Source of the DNA: Streptococcus sp. 'caviae'
GTDB taxonomy: Bacteria; Bacillota; Bacilli; Lactobacillales; Streptococcaceae
DNA: 64,000 bases
Assembly (NCBI RefSeq): GCF_001937065.1
Contig: NZ_MOWR01000001.1
Span: 1-64,000 of the forward strand
Direction of reading: 5' to 3'
Part shown: positions 7,893-17,964 of the stretch, piece after piece
Layout: each line of letters begins with the position of its first letter
Numbering within the stretch: position 1 is the stretch's first letter
Made by a program: the position numbers and the translations under genes
The notes under the pieces: generated by a model
The model's database searches: none
What the model saw: the letters and a program-made list of their open reading frames with translations, nothing else
What the model was told of the DNA's origin: nothing

Positions 7893-8522
7893 ATGAACTA
7901 TCGTACAATTGCTAAAAACGGCAGCACAGAAGAAATTATTAAAAAATCCCGCTTCATCTGTCAGGCCAAAAGAATTTACTCAGAAGCAGAAGGGCGCGAT
8001 TTCATTGCTCAAATCAAAAAAGAGCATTATAAAGCTAGCCATTCCTGCTCTGCTATGATTATCGGAGAAAACAGTGATATTAAGCGCTCCAGTGATGATG
8101 GCGAACCCAGCGGTACAGCGGGAGTTCCTATGCTGAGCGTTCTGGAAAAAAACAACCTGACTAATCTTGCAGTTGTTGTCACCCGTTATTTTGGCGGCAC
8201 CAAACTAGGAGCCGGCGGCCTTATCCGTGCGTACTCGGGAAGTGTGGCCAATACTGTCAAGGCAGTCGGAATGGTCGAAGTCAAAGAACAGACAGGTCTA
8301 AAACTGGAATTAACCTATCCTCAGTATCAGAATTTTGCAACTTTCTTAAACACCCACGGACTGCAGGAGCACGATACTGATTTTGCCATCACTGTCACTG
8401 CGACTGTTTATGTTGATGAGGAGGATATTGACAAGATTCAGCGTCAATTGAATGATTTTTATCAAGGAAAAGTTAGCAGCCGCATTTCTGGCAGCCAAAT
8501 CGTCGAAATTCCTGTGATATGA
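7893..8522 (+). CDS. YigZ/IMPACT family protein
   Basis: 209 residues from the ATG; an in-frame GTG 15 bases earlier is possible but lacks a ribosome site. The first two thirds are the IMPACT (UPF0029) domain with KKSRFICQAKRI, SDDGEPSGTAGVPML and VVTRYFGGTKLGAGGLIRAYS. The last third is the ferredoxin-like DUF1949 domain. The biochemical role is not established in bacteria; eukaryotic IMPACT binds the GCN1 translational regulator. The gene is divergent from comFA. The predicted CysR-type operator for cysK overlaps its stop codon. Confidence 0.9.
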   Translation: MNYRTIAKNGSTEEIIKKSRFICQAKRIYSEAEGRDFIAQIKKEHYKASHSCSAMIIGENSDIKRSSDDGEPSGTAGVPMLSVLEKNNLTNLAVVVTRYFGGTKLGAGGLIRAYSGSVANTVKAVGMVEVKEQTGLKLELTYPQYQNFATFLNTHGLQEHDTDFAITVTATVYVDEEDIDKIQRQLNDFYQGKVSSRISGSQIVEIPVI

Positions 8523-8541
8523 TTTATTTATCACGGTGATA
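8515..8541 (+). promoter_or_regulatory. Candidate CysR/CmbR operator upstream of cysK
   Basis: TGATA (8515-8519), nine bases, TATCA (8529-8533), three bases, TGATA (8537-8541). This exactly fits the TGATA-N9-TATCA-N(2-4)-TGATA pattern described by comparative genomics for the LysR-type CmbR/CysR regulators of streptococcal cysteine genes. The last two half-sites sit in a perfect 11+1+11 palindrome (8524-8546). The same architecture occurs upstream of the cystine transporter in this window. Confidence 0.75.
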
Positions 8542-8553
8542 AATAATTTATAT

Positions 8554-8582
8554 TTTACAAAGCCTGCTTTTCAGCCTATACT
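8554..8582 (+). promoter_or_regulatory. cysK promoter
   Basis: TTTACA and TATACT are separated by exactly 17 bases, 35 bases before the cysK start. The CysR-type operator ends 12 bases before the -35 box, the usual position for a LysR-family activator. Confidence 0.7.
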
Positions 8583-8616
8583 GGAAACAAATTAAACTTT
8601 GTGAGGTATATTTATT

Positions 8617-9543
8617 ATGACAAAAATTTACGATAACATCACCCAATTAATCGGAAATACACCTATTGTTAAACTCAACAAGGTTGTTCCCGAGGGTGCA
8701 GCTGATGTTTACCTTAAGCTTGAAGCCTTTAATCCCGGTTCTTCAGTCAAAGACCGTATCGCCCTGAACATGATTGAAGACGCTGAAAAACGCGGCATTA
8801 TAAAACCTGGGGATACTATTGTTGAGCCAACCAGCGGCAATACAGGTATCGGACTTTCCTGGGTAGGCGCAGCCAAAGGCTACAAGGTCATCATTACCAT
8901 GCCTGAAACGATGAGCGTTGAACGCCGTAAAATCATACAGGCTTACGGAGCTGAACTTGTTTTAACACCGGGAAGCGCCGGAACCAAGGGAGCCATTGAC
9001 AAAGCTCATGAAATTGCTAAGGAAGTCGGCGGCTGGGTTCCTCTCCAATTTGATAATCCGGCTAATCCAAAGACGCACGAACTGACAACAGGACCGGAAA
9101 TCCTAGACGCCTTCGGTTCACACGGACTGGATGCTTTTGTAGCCGGTATCGGTACAGGCGGTACAATCACTGGTGTTTCTCGGGTTCTCAAAAAAGATAA
9201 TCCTGATATTAAAATTTACGGTCTGGAAGCAGATGAATCTGCTGTACTTTCCGGTGACAAACCTGGTCCTCACAAAATTCAAGGTATCTCAACTGGTTTC
9301 ATTCCGGTAGCACTTGACACCCATTCTTATGATGAGGTTATCCGTGTTAAATCTGATGATGCTTTGGCAACCGGCCGCAATTTTGGCGGTAAAGAAGGCT
9401 TCCTTCTGGGGATCTCCGCCTCAGCCGCAGTTTGGGCCGCTATTGAAGTCGCTAAAAAGCTGGGTAAAGGCAAAAAAATCCTGGCTATTGCACCGGATAA
9501 CGGGGAACGCTACCTTTCAACAGCACTGTATGAATTTGACTGA
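8617..9543 (+). CDS. cysK: Cysteine synthase A (O-acetylserine sulfhydrylase)
   Basis: 308 residues, normal for CysK. The PLP-binding lysine is in NPGSSVKDR (K45) and the TSGNTG substrate loop is at about 72-77. A glycine-rich phosphate cradle [10 protein letters not shown] lies near 178, and the usual C-terminal SxSA segment ([10 protein letters not shown]) is present. It converts O-acetyl-L-serine and sulfide to cysteine in the cytosol. The ribosome site is GTGAGG. It is monocistronic between its own promoter and a strong terminator; the upstream operator suggests control by cysteine availability together with the TcyABC-like cystine importer. Confidence 0.96.
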   Translation: MTKIYDNITQLIGNTPIVKLNKVVPEGAADVYLKLEAFNPGSSVKDRIALNMIEDAEKRGIIKPGDTIVEPTSGNTGIGLSWVGAAKGYKVIITMPETMSVERRKIIQAYGAELVLTPGSAGTKGAIDKAHEIAKEVGGWVPLQFDNPANPKTHELTTGPEILDAFGSHGLDAFVAGIGTGGTITGVSRVLKKDNPDIKIYGLEADESAVLSGDKPGPHKIQGISTGFIPVALDTHSYDEVIRVKSDDALATGRNFGGKEGFLLGISASAAVWAAIEVAKKLGKGKKILAIAPDNGERYLSTALYEFD

Positions 9544-9563
9544 TAAAGATAAAATTAAGGCAG

Positions 9564-9606
9564 TAAGCTTACCTGTGTTTAAGCAGGTAAGCTTATTGCT
9601 TTTTTC
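9564..9606 (+). terminator. Terminator of cysK
   Basis: TAAGCTTACCTG and CAGGTAAGCTTA form a perfect 12-bp stem, followed within a few bases by TTTTTTT, 20 bases after the cysK stop. Confidence 0.9.
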
Positions 9607-9615
9607 ATCAAATTA

Positions 9616-9664
9616 AAGAGAGCAGCATAAAATCACACTGGAATTGATTTTATGCTGCTCTCTT
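9616..9664 (-). terminator. Long hairpin between convergent cysK and cvfD (bidirectional terminator)
   Basis: A perfect 19-bp stem (9617-9635 paired with 9645-9663) with a 9-base loop lies between two genes that point at each other. Flanking T runs are modest on both sides, so it probably backs up termination from both directions. Confidence 0.65.
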
Positions 9665-9730
9665 ATTTTGTAAGCCATCTTTTGAACGTTTTTTATTTTT
9701 CAAACTGTTGGCAATTAGTCGCTTTTAATT

Positions 9731-10108
9731 TTAAATGTGGTCATCTTTCTGCTGATCCTGTTTTAAATACTCAAGATTTTCCTCAATCCAGACAGGCAGA
9801 TTGTCCGCTAAGGGCTTAAAGCCAATGTGCAGACGGCTGTTGGAAAAACGATGCCGGTGCTGATAATGGTGTTTTTCTTCTTCCAGAGTGCGCAGGGACA
9901 GACTGGCTTTTTGACTGTATTCATCATAGTCAACAACCTGAACAAGGACTTCCTCGCCTACAGACAGGGTTCGGTAGATATTATCAATATAGCCCGTTTT
10001 AATTTCAGAAATATGGATGAGCCCTATTGAGCCATTTGCCAGCTGAACAAAAGCGCCATAGGGTTTGATGCCGGTAATTTCACCCCTTATCTTATCACCG
10101 ATCTTCAT
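9731..10108 (-). CDS. cvfD: S1 domain RNA-binding regulator CvfD
   Basis: 125 residues. Residues 1-75 are one S1 RNA-binding domain ([35 protein letters not shown]) and the rest is a basic, His-rich tail. This matches the single-S1-domain post-transcriptional regulator called CvfD in pneumococcus (general stress protein 13 family), linked there to cold growth and virulence. The start overlaps the end of the HAD-cyclophilin gene by 14 bases, so the two are coupled; GAGG lies 9 bases upstream of the start. Confidence 0.88.
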   Translation of the reverse strand: MKIGDKIRGEITGIKPYGAFVQLANGSIGLIHISEIKTGYIDNIYRTLSVGEEVLVQVVDYDEYSQKASLSLRTLEEEKHHYQHRHRFSNSRLHIGFKPLADNLPVWIEENLEYLKQDQQKDDHI

Positions 10109-11507
10109 CGTCAGTCACCTCAATGGTCTCAATGACAACTTCTGTCAGCGGACGATCTGAACCGTCTGTAGAAAGAGCCGCAATCTCATCTAGGACCTCG
10201 TAAGAAGCTTGATCAGCCAGCTGGCCAAAAACAGTGTGCCGGCGGTCAAGGTGCGGTGTACCGCCATTATCAGCATAAGCAGCTGCAATGGCCTGCGGCC
10301 AGCCGCCGCGCTCTAATTCTTCAACACTGTAAGGGAAATTTTGATTCTGAACAATGAAAAACTGACTGCCGTTGGTATTTGGACCTGCATTTGCCATTGA
10401 CAGAGCACCGCGAAGGTTATACAGCTCCTCTGAAAATTCATCTTCAAAACGCTGTCCGTAAATAGACTCTCCGCCCATACCGGTACCGGTTGGATCACCG
10501 CCTTGGATCATAAAATCCTTGATAATCCGGTGGAAAATAACACCGTCATAATAACCGTTTTTAGCCAGTCCAATAAAATTAGCTACCGTTTTTGGTGCTT
10601 GTTCTGGGAATAATTTTACTGTTAGATCACCGTGATTAGTCTTAATAACTGCTGTGGGAACATTAATACTATTCACATTTAACTGCGGAAACTGTACTTC
10701 TTTTTCTGTCAAACCTAATTCCTCCAATGCATATAAAATGCCATCTTCTTCTACATTTTTTGTAATAAAATCAGCCTTTTCTTTCAAATCACCATGGCCA
10801 TTGCCCATAGCAACGGTGATGCCGGCATAATCAAACATTTCCAAATCATTCAGTCCATCACCAAAGAAAAGGACATTCTGGGGTTTTAAATGAACGCTTT
10901 TTAACACATGAGCGAGACCTGAGGCCTTGGAGACACCGTTTTTGATGACATCAGATGAGTTAGGATGCCACCTGACAAAACGAATATCCTTAGCCAGCTC
11001 TGCCGGCAGCTGCAGGCTGTCCCCAACATCCTCAAAGGTCCACATATGATAGACGTCATGCTCTTGATAAAAATCCGGCTCAACATCGCACAGGCCGTAA
11101 ACAGGAACCAGCGCCCTGTCGACTAAGTCAGTACGCCTTGAAACAACAGCCTTATCCTTACCGGCAAAGCCGTAGTCAATGCCTGTTTCCTTGCACCAAG
11201 CCACATATTTTTCAATGATATCCTTGGAAATAGGATCATTGAAAATTTCATTGTTCTCATGGTCAATCACGTAAGAACCATTGATGGTTACAAAAAAGTC
11301 TGGTTCTAAAGCACGGATTTCAGGAACAACACCGTAGGGTGCTCTGCCGGAAGCGATGCCTGTCAGGATGCCCTGCTTTTTCAGACTTTCAAAAACAGTT
11401 GTGATTGACGGCGGCATATAGCCGCTGTCTTTGATACGAAGCGTGTCATCAATATCAAAAAAGACAGCTTTAACTTTTTTAGCCCTGCGTTTTAATTCGG
11501 AATCCAT
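10095..11507 (-). CDS. Bifunctional Cof-type HAD phosphatase / cyclophilin peptidyl-prolyl isomerase
   Basis: 470 residues with two enzymes in one chain. Residues 1-265 form a Cof/HAD-IIB phosphatase with the nucleophile motif FFDIDDTLR and C-terminal [12 protein letters not shown]. Residues about 280-465 form a cyclophilin with [19 protein letters not shown] and SQFFIVQNQ, ending near HTVFGQ. The HAD part probably dephosphorylates a small metabolite; the isomerase assists folding of proline-containing proteins. No signal peptide is visible, so it acts in the cytosol. The fusion is known in streptococci. AGGGG gives a good ribosome site, and the stop overlaps cvfD. Confidence 0.93.
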   Translation of the reverse strand: MDSELKRRAKKVKAVFFDIDDTLRIKDSGYMPPSITTVFESLKKQGILTGIASGRAPYGVVPEIRALEPDFFVTINGSYVIDHENNEIFNDPISKDIIEKYVAWCKETGIDYGFAGKDKAVVSRRTDLVDRALVPVYGLCDVEPDFYQEHDVYHMWTFEDVGDSLQLPAELAKDIRFVRWHPNSSDVIKNGVSKASGLAHVLKSVHLKPQNVLFFGDGLNDLEMFDYAGITVAMGNGHGDLKEKADFITKNVEEDGILYALEELGLTEKEVQFPQLNVNSINVPTAVIKTNHGDLTVKLFPEQAPKTVANFIGLAKNGYYDGVIFHRIIKDFMIQGGDPTGTGMGGESIYGQRFEDEFSEELYNLRGALSMANAGPNTNGSQFFIVQNQNFPYSVEELERGGWPQAIAAAYADNGGTPHLDRRHTVFGQLADQASYEVLDEIAALSTDGSDRPLTEVVIETIEVTDDEDR

Positions 11508-11549
11508 CTTTACCCCTTGTCAACTCATTTCTTTTAATATTATAACACA

Positions 11550-12191
11550 CTAATCGTCATCCTGCGGTACCAAATGATGCTGAAAAGCATAGACCACTGC
11601 CTGTGTCCGATCATCCACCTGCAGTTTTGACAGGATATTAGACACATGAGTTTTGACCGTTTTTAAAGAGATAAAAAGTTCATCAGCTATTGTTTGATTG
11701 TCATAGCCTTTGGCGAGCAGCTCCAAAATATCCCTTTCCCGAGCGGTCAAGTCCTCATGCAAGTCAGGATTGTCATGATGGGCTTTGATTTTCTTATCAA
11801 CTTCCGTTTCAATGGCCAAATCACCCTTAGCAACTTTTTTGATGGCATTTAGAATTTCTGCAGCGCTGGAAGTTTTTAGCATGTAGCCCTTAGCTCCTGC
11901 TTCGATAACAGGATAAATCTTTTCATTATCAAGATAACTGGTCAGCACTAAAATTTTAGCGTCTTTCCATTCCTTCAGAAGTTCAAGCGTCGCCTCAACC
12001 CCATCCATCTCAGGCATGACAAGATCCATGACGACAACATCAGGCTTTAATTGCAAGGCCAGATCAATCCCCTGACGGCCATTGCCGGCTTCTCCGACAA
12101 CCTCAACATCTGCCTGCAAATTAAGAAAACTCTTCAGACCCAGTCTTACCATCTCATGGTCATCAACCAGAATAACCTTTATTTTACTCAT
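11550..12191 (-). CDS. liaR: Response regulator LiaR
   Basis: 213 residues from the ATG that has GGAG seven bases upstream; two upstream in-frame codons are ignored. The receiver domain has VDDHE and the phospho-acceptor Asp in VVVMDLVMPEMDG. The C-terminal LuxR/NarL-type helix-turn-helix is ERDILELLAKGYDNQTIADE and the following segment. LiaR is the output of the LiaFSR three-component system that reacts to cell-envelope damage such as lipid II-binding antibiotics. The start overlaps the end of liaS; the order liaF-liaS-liaR is the usual one. Confidence 0.95.
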   Translation of the reverse strand: MSKIKVILVDDHEMVRLGLKSFLNLQADVEVVGEAGNGRQGIDLALQLKPDVVVMDLVMPEMDGVEATLELLKEWKDAKILVLTSYLDNEKIYPVIEAGAKGYMLKTSSAAEILNAIKKVAKGDLAIETEVDKKIKAHHDNPDLHEDLTARERDILELLAKGYDNQTIADELFISLKTVKTHVSNILSKLQVDDRTQAVVYAFQHHLVPQDDD

Positions 12192-13188
12192 CAACATCTC
12201 CTTTCATTATCGGTACATGAATATCCATAACAACCCCTTTATCCTTGGCACTCAGGAAGGATACTGTTCCGGCTAAATCATTGACGCGGTCTTCAATATT
12301 TTTCAGTCCGTAACTCAGATCGCGAACGGCATCCATGTCAAAACCGATACCGTTGTCAATCATTTTGAGCTGAACCTCAGAAGGCGTTTGGTACAGATAG
12401 ACTTCTATGCGGCTTGCCTTAGCATGTTTCAGCGTATTACTGATAAATTCTTGGGCAATGCGAAAGAAATTACTTTCAATCGCCTTGGGGAGTTTAGTAA
12501 TATTTTCTTTATAAACGACTTCAATATTGCTTTTATCTGTCAGCTCTTTAATAATCATAGCCAGCCCTTCTGACAGCGTCTTTCCTTCCAGCTCAGTGGG
12601 ACGAAGGTGCAGGAGCAGAATCCGCAGATCATTTTGAGCATTGTTCAGCATATCCTCAACAGCCAAAAGCTGGGTCTGCAGCTGATCCTTTTCTAACTGT
12701 TCCAGATTATGCGAAACGCCTGACAGAATCATGGAAGAAGCAAACAGCTCCTGGCTGACCGTATCGTGCAGATCCCGGGCAATTCTCTTTCTCTCTTTTT
12801 TGACGATTTCCTGACTGCTGGTAATATAGGCATTCTCTGTTTTTTGCAGATTATTGGTCAGCTGCTGCATCTTATTGGATAAGCGGTTGACATTCTTGCC
12901 AAGCTCGGTGTCGTTTTCCTGATTGATGGTTTGATTGAGCAAAATCCGCCTTAAATTTTGATTTAAGTGCCTTTTACTGTTATCATCAACAATCATCCAC
13001 ACCAGCAGTAACAGAAAGGTCAGGGAAATAAAAGCTGCAAGAAGCGACAGGATAAACTGCTCCATAACAACCCAGTCTTTCAGTAAATCAGTTAGGTCAA
13101 GATTGAGGCTGTTAATGATGACAAAAACAATAGAGATAACGGTAACCGCAGCATAGAGGAAAATCATGAAAATGGTTCGTTTTCTCAT
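12184..13188 (-). CDS. liaS: Sensor histidine kinase LiaS
   Basis: 334 residues. Two membrane helices (about 7-28 and 45-67) with a very short extracellular loop between them mark it as an intramembrane-sensing kinase. The phospho-accepting His is in RKRIARDLHDTVSQ (HisKA_3). The ATPase domain has EFISNTLKHAKAS (N box), DNGIGFD and YGLKNIEDRV. It phosphorylates LiaR and is held inactive by LiaF in unstressed cells. The start overlaps the liaF stop by 4 bases (ATGA). Confidence 0.95.
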   Translation of the reverse strand: MRKRTIFMIFLYAAVTVISIVFVIINSLNLDLTDLLKDWVVMEQFILSLLAAFISLTFLLLLVWMIVDDNSKRHLNQNLRRILLNQTINQENDTELGKNVNRLSNKMQQLTNNLQKTENAYITSSQEIVKKERKRIARDLHDTVSQELFASSMILSGVSHNLEQLEKDQLQTQLLAVEDMLNNAQNDLRILLLHLRPTELEGKTLSEGLAMIIKELTDKSNIEVVYKENITKLPKAIESNFFRIAQEFISNTLKHAKASRIEVYLYQTPSEVQLKMIDNGIGFDMDAVRDLSYGLKNIEDRVNDLAGTVSFLSAKDKGVVMDIHVPIMKGDVDE

Positions 13189-13880
13189 ATACGTTCCACC
13201 TCCACTATCCCTGCAATGACATTTACAATAATCTTAACCGACTTGGTCAGATCCTGCCTGCTGTCTGCCAGCTTAATGCTCTCATTGCGCAGGTCATACT
13301 CGGGCGAATCAAAGAAGCGGACACTCCCATAAATACTGCTGGCATCCAGCTTTACAGCAACATCAATAGGAACTAAGATCTTGGTCGGTCCATAAACCTT
13401 GCGAATGATGACAAGATTGTTCTGTCCCATCATAATCACCTGACTCAAATTAATCACATCGCTGCCGCTTATCCGAATGACATTAATATCGTCAAAGGCG
13501 TAAGAATCGGTCTCGATATACTCATTATTGCCAATCCATTGGTGTGGTTTCTTGATGACATTGAGCCCTTCTTCCTGCAGCCTTAATAAAGCGTAACGAT
13601 TTTTCTTTTTAACCTGGGCAAAGTGATTGGTCATTACATAGAGGATTCCCATAAGAACCGCAGCAATGGTGTAGGGGTTCAGCATGAAAATCAGAAAAAG
13701 CAGCAGCAAACTGGCTGTCAGCAGAAAATCATTTTTACTGCCCAGATGATAAAATCTCAGGGCTAAAAGCGTAATTACCAGAATCAGGATGAAACTCGAT
13801 AAATCTTTGGACAAAATGGTCATAAAGGCCAAAGCAATTAAAATGGTTTCAACCACTAGAAAAAATTGGAATTTTCGCAT
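13185..13880 (-). CDS. liaF: LiaF, membrane inhibitor of LiaS
   Basis: 231 residues. About four hydrophobic segments fill the first 90 residues, followed by a cytoplasmic C-terminal domain typical of LiaF/VraT (QWIGNNEYIE, INVIRISGSDVINLSQ, RKVYGPTKILVP). It negatively controls LiaS. First gene of the liaFSR operon; the terminator after pknB separates it from the upstream kinase operon. Confidence 0.93.
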   Translation of the reverse strand: MRKFQFFLVVETILIALAFMTILSKDLSSFILILVITLLALRFYHLGSKNDFLLTASLLLLFLIFMLNPYTIAAVLMGILYVMTNHFAQVKKKNRYALLRLQEEGLNVIKKPHQWIGNNEYIETDSYAFDDINVIRISGSDVINLSQVIMMGQNNLVIIRKVYGPTKILVPIDVAVKLDASSIYGSVRFFDSPEYDLRNESIKLADSRQDLTKSVKIIVNVIAGIVEVERI

Positions 13881-13956
13881 AGGTTACCTTCAAGTCTTAT
13901 AATTCTTAGTCATTGTACCAAAATTCACGATAAATTTCATCTGCTTACCGGCAGTC

Positions 13957-14001
13957 AAAAAGGAGAAGAAATGTCAGAATCTGCTATCTCTTCTCCCTTT
14001 T
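13957..14001 (-). terminator. Terminator of pppA-pknB
   Basis: On the minus strand AAAGGGAGAAGAG pairs imperfectly with TTTCTTCTCCTTT around a loop of about 18 bases, followed by TTTTTG. It lies 12 bases past the pknB stop and separates that operon from liaFSR. Confidence 0.7.
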
Positions 14002-14012
14002 ATATTTAATCA

Positions 14013-15872
14013 TTATTCTGAGACGGATGACTCAACAGTCGTATCAGCTGTTGTTGCTTCCGTTGTCTCTTCTGTTACAGTTGTTGTTTCCTCGGTTGCC
14101 TCAGACGATGACGGATGGGTATCGGTTCCACCCGATTCCGAAACATAGAGAATGACATCGTCATCTGATGACAGGCTGACAATCTCTCCGTAATAAGGGC
14201 TTTGGCCTACAACCACAGCCGATGAGGCTGGCGATGAAATCTCTGTTGAGTAATCGCTGGCATCATAAACCTTTATACGTTTTGATGAAATGCCCATAGC
14301 TGTTAACGTATTAACAGCTTCCTCATAGGTTGTGTTTTTAAGATTCGGCATAGTCATCTCAACAACCCTGAGAGTAATCTTTTTACCGCTGCCGGAACGA
14401 TAAGTCTTCCCAGCTTTAGGCGACTGGCTAATTACTGTTCCGCCGCTGTACTCATCTGATGACACTTCTTTCAGAGCAATTTTTTTCCTGGATACACCGT
14501 AATTATTGGTTAAGTTATCAATAACATCTTGGTAATTTTGACCAGTGTAGTCCTCCATCTTAAAACCTTTGGAGCTGGCGATAAAAATATCAACATTGGA
14601 TCCTTCGCGCTTCTTAGTGCCTGCGCTTGGATTCGTGCGAACAACCTTGCCATCACTCACACTGTCATCTTCAATCTTACGAACCCGGCCAACTTTTAAG
14701 CCTGAATTTCTGATGATTGTTTTAGCCGTTGACAGCTTATTCCCAGAAACATCGGGCACTGAAACAGTACTCGGCTTAGTTAAAATCAGATAGGCTAAAA
14801 TAATAATGCCGATAAAAACCAAGGCAAAGAAAAGCTTGAAGAAGCGGGATAAAAAGCGTCCCTTCTTTTTAGGCTTATCCTGAAGTTTGGGTTTGGTCTT
14901 AGGCTGACTGGCCGGCTTATCCGGATTTGTCGCCTTATTTTTTAAGGACTGGGCAGCCGAAGCGGCTGTGGCAGCCTGTTCAAGCTTTGGCAGCGGTTTG
15001 GTATCCGCAGCATCATTGAAGACCAACTTTTTTTCACGGCTGCGGCTGGGCTGCAGACAGGTTCTTAAATCCCGCAGCATCTCTTCTGTTGAAGTATATC
15101 GATTCGTCAAACGTTTGGCCGTTGCCTTGATGACAACATTTTCCAAAGCCTGAGGAACGTTTTTATTTTCAGCAATGATAGACGGCAGCGGTTTTTGAAA
15201 ATGCTGCAGGGCAATGGTCACAGCACTGTCACCATCATAAGGAATGTGTCCGGTCAGCATTTCAAAAAGCATGATACCCATCGCATAGATATCACTTTGA
15301 ACCGTTGCTTTTGAACCGCGCGCCTGCTCAGGAGACAGGTAATGAACACTGCCCAGCATTGAATTTGTCTGTGTCAGGCTGGTTTCGGCAAAGGCCACGG
15401 CAATCCCAAAGTCTGTTACTTTGGCCGTCCCGTCCTTGGTCAAAAGTACATTTTGAGGTTTCAGATCCCGATGAATAATACCCTTTTGGTGGGCAAGAGT
15501 CATTGCGGAAAGAACCTCTTTCATAATACGAATAACTTCAGCATTCGATAAAGGGGCGTGATCTTGAATGTATTTTTTCAAGTCAGCACCGTCAACATAT
15601 TCCATTGCAAGGAACTGCTGACCGTCTTCTTCTCCAATGTCACGAATGGCAACAATGTTAGGATGATTCAGCTCTGCCATGGCCCGCGCTTCCCGCTGGA
15701 AACGCGTCACAGCGACCTGATCTGTTTGATAATTGGTTCGCAGCACTTTAATGGCTACTTCCTCATTATCCAGAATCAAATCATTAGCTAAATAAACATC
15801 GGCCATCCCGCCTCGTCCGATAGACTGGAGAATTCGATAACGACCAGCAAATAATTTGCCAATCTGAATCAT
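14013..15872 (-). CDS. pknB: PASTA-domain serine/threonine protein kinase
   Basis: 619 residues. The Hanks-type kinase domain (about 9-270) has the glycine loop [11 protein letters not shown], the lysine of [15 protein letters not shown] and DFG. An Ala/Lys/Pro-rich juxtamembrane linker leads to one membrane helix (about 345-367). Three extracellular PASTA domains follow, then a Thr/Ser/Glu-rich tail. The family (StkP/PknB/Stk1) senses muropeptides or lipid II and phosphorylates division and envelope proteins; in pneumococcus MapZ and GpsB, both encoded in this window, are partners. The start overlaps the phosphatase stop by 4 bases, the usual arrangement. Confidence 0.96.
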   Translation of the reverse strand: MIQIGKLFAGRYRILQSIGRGGMADVYLANDLILDNEEVAIKVLRTNYQTDQVAVTRFQREARAMAELNHPNIVAIRDIGEEDGQQFLAMEYVDGADLKKYIQDHAPLSNAEVIRIMKEVLSAMTLAHQKGIIHRDLKPQNVLLTKDGTAKVTDFGIAVAFAETSLTQTNSMLGSVHYLSPEQARGSKATVQSDIYAMGIMLFEMLTGHIPYDGDSAVTIALQHFQKPLPSIIAENKNVPQALENVVIKATAKRLTNRYTSTEEMLRDLRTCLQPSRSREKKLVFNDAADTKPLPKLEQAATAASAAQSLKNKATNPDKPASQPKTKPKLQDKPKKKGRFLSRFFKLFFALVFIGIIILAYLILTKPSTVSVPDVSGNKLSTAKTIIRNSGLKVGRVRKIEDDSVSDGKVVRTNPSAGTKKREGSNVDIFIASSKGFKMEDYTGQNYQDVIDNLTNNYGVSRKKIALKEVSSDEYSGGTVISQSPKAGKTYRSGSGKKITLRVVEMTMPNLKNTTYEEAVNTLTAMGISSKRIKVYDASDYSTEISSPASSAVVVGQSPYYGEIVSLSSDDDVILYVSESGGTDTHPSSSEATEETTTVTEETTEATTADTTVESSVSE

Positions 15873-16612
15873 TCATCTCCCTCTCTTTCGGCGTGGACCA
15901 AAGCAACGGTGATATTATCAAGACCGCCCGCATCGTTGGCCAATTGAATTAAATATCTGGCTTTTTCATCTAGGTTTTTACTGTCATCGCTCAAGGCATT
16001 GACAATAACTTTATTAGAAATCATATTAGTCAGGCCGTCACTGTTGACCAGCAGATAGTCTCCCGGTTCTAAGGTTTGAATGCCAAGATCGGGTTCTACC
16101 GGATTAGCCTGACCGATAGACTGGGTGATGATATTCTTTTGCGGATGGCTGGCTGCTTCTTCTTCAGTCAGCTGGCCGGCTTTGACCAATTCATTGACCA
16201 AGGAATGATCGCTCGTTAATTGAGTGTAAACACCATCATGAATCAAGCCGATGCGTGAATCGCCGATATGGGCAAAAAGGACATTGTTATCTACAACAGC
16301 CAAAGCTTCGATTGTCGTTCCCATTCCTTGAAAATCTTCTGTCTGTCCTAACTCGTAAATACGGCGGTTAACAGTTTCAATGTTGCTGACCAGCCAGTCA
16401 CGGATCTGACCTAAGTCAGTCAAGTCAGTGTTAACCCATTCGCGGCCTAAGTCGGTAACCGTCATTTCACTGGCAATATTGCCGGCACGGTGCCCGCCCA
16501 TACCATCTGCTAATACGATTAGGGTATTTCCGGAACGATTATCAAATTTATTGATAAAATCTTGATTATTGGAGCGTTTTTGCCCAATATCTGTAAAAAG
16601 AGAAATTTTCAT
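15869..16612 (-). CDS. pppA: PP2C-type serine/threonine phosphatase
   Basis: 247 residues from the ATG with AAGGA upstream; a TTG 18 bases earlier is rejected because family members start MKISL. PP2C metal-binding motifs are visible: [40 protein letters not shown] and [10 protein letters not shown]. It is a cytosolic manganese-dependent phosphatase that reverses phosphorylation by the PASTA kinase encoded next to it (4-base overlap). Confidence 0.95.
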   Translation of the reverse strand: MKISLFTDIGQKRSNNQDFINKFDNRSGNTLIVLADGMGGHRAGNIASEMTVTDLGREWVNTDLTDLGQIRDWLVSNIETVNRRIYELGQTEDFQGMGTTIEALAVVDNNVLFAHIGDSRIGLIHDGVYTQLTSDHSLVNELVKAGQLTEEEAASHPQKNIITQSIGQANPVEPDLGIQTLEPGDYLLVNSDGLTNMISNKVIVNALSDDSKNLDEKARYLIQLANDAGGLDNITVALVHAEREGDE

Positions 16613-16650
16613 GTGTTCCTTGTCTGACAAAGTCAGCCTCCTTCTAAATC

Positions 16651-17964
16651 CTATGAAATACGCTTTATTTGGCTGATAAAGAAGCCATCTGTCAGATATT
16701 GCTCAGGCGTAATCACAAGGCAGCCATCAACAGCAATATCCTCTTTCTCATGATATAATTTGACCTGTTCAAAATTCGGATGGTTATCCAAAAATTGTTT
16801 AAGTACCATCTGATTTTCTTCTTTAAAAATGGTACACGTACTGTATGTTATTATACCACCTTTTTTTATAGTTTGGCAAACACTATCTAAAATTGCCAGC
16901 TGGATTCTTTGCAGGCTGGCAAAGTCTTGATTGTCCTTGTTGTATTTAATATCAGGTTTGCGCCTGATAAGACCTATACCTGAGCAAGGAGCATCCACCA
17001 AAATCTTATCAAACGTATCCGGGGCAAATTGCTCGTGGACTTTTCTGGCATCCAGCTTTTGCGTTTTTATTTTGTCTGATAGGCCGAGGCGCCGAGCATT
17101 GTCCTCAATTAATTTTAATTTGTGATCATACAAATCTAAGGCGGTCAACTGACCGCTTTTCAAATAAGAAGCCAGATGAACAGCTTTGCCTCCAGGAGCG
17201 CTGCAGGCATCAAGAACGATATCGTCTTCTTGAAGTTTTAAAGTTGGCGCGACTAACTGGCTGCTCTCATCCTGAATAGTAATTTTTCCTTCTTTGAAAA
17301 GATCACTGTCGCTAAAATGGCCGGCTGCTTTAACGAGACCGACAGGAGACAGTAACGATCTGCTGGCGCCGGTTATCTGTTTAATAGCCTCTAATTCAGC
17401 CGGATTGACCACACGGATGCTGGCCTTGCTGCGGATTAAGAGGCTTTTGAAAATGGCAAGAGCTCGGTCTTCACCGAATTCATCAATTATTTTTTTAACC
17501 AGCCAGACTGGCAGCGAGTATTCAACCGAATAACGCTTGTTTTTTCGCTTGATCGCTTTTATATCTGGAATTTCCTGCCGCAAAAACTGCCTCAAAACAG
17601 CATTGACCAGTTTGGCAGCTCCCTTATGCTTCTTTTTGGCAATCGTTACGGCATCGTTAACAATGGCATGCTCAGGAATTTTATCCAGATAAAGAATCTG
17701 GTAAAGGCTGAGCATTAACAGATAATAAACCCAGGTATCAATCTTTTCACGATCTGCAATATAGTGAGACAGGTACCACTCCAGAGTAATTTTCCGCGTT
17801 AACGTTCCATAGACAAGCTCGGTCAGCAGGGCTCTATCCTTTTTAGAAAGGCGGTGCGCTGTCAGATAATGATTCAGGACGATATTGCTGTAAGCTCCCT
17901 TATCAAAAACATCCGTCAAAACAGTAAGAGCGCCGCTTCGGGCCAACTGTTGCTTACTCTCCAA
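16651..17964 (-). CDS. rsmB: 16S rRNA m5C967 methyltransferase RsmB
   Basis: About 437 residues. A NusB-like RNA-binding N-terminal domain (about 1-145, ending AVLRQFLRQ) is followed by a RossMann methyltransferase domain with SAM motif [14 protein letters not shown], the catalytic region [15 protein letters not shown] and the second Cys in [12 protein letters not shown] place the start at a TTG overlapping the end of fmt by 11 bases because homologues begin about there; an in-frame ATG 36 bases upstream would give a longer N-terminus. Part of the priA-fmt-rsmB-pppA-pknB run. Confidence 0.92.
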   Translation of the reverse strand: MESKQQLARSGALTVLTDVFDKGAYSNIVLNHYLTAHRLSKKDRALLTELVYGTLTRKITLEWYLSHYIADREKIDTWVYYLLMLSLYQILYLDKIPEHAIVNDAVTIAKKKHKGAAKLVNAVLRQFLRQEIPDIKAIKRKNKRYSVEYSLPVWLVKKIIDEFGEDRALAIFKSLLIRSKASIRVVNPAELEAIKQITGASRSLLSPVGLVKAAGHFSDSDLFKEGKITIQDESSQLVAPTLKLQEDDIVLDACSAPGGKAVHLASYLKSGQLTALDLYDHKLKLIEDNARRLGLSDKIKTQKLDARKVHEQFAPDTFDKILVDAPCSGIGLIRRKPDIKYNKDNQDFASLQRIQLAILDSVCQTIKKGGIITYSTCTIFKEENQMVLKQFLDNHPNFEQVKLYHEKEDIAVDGCLVITPEQYLTDGFFISQIKRIS

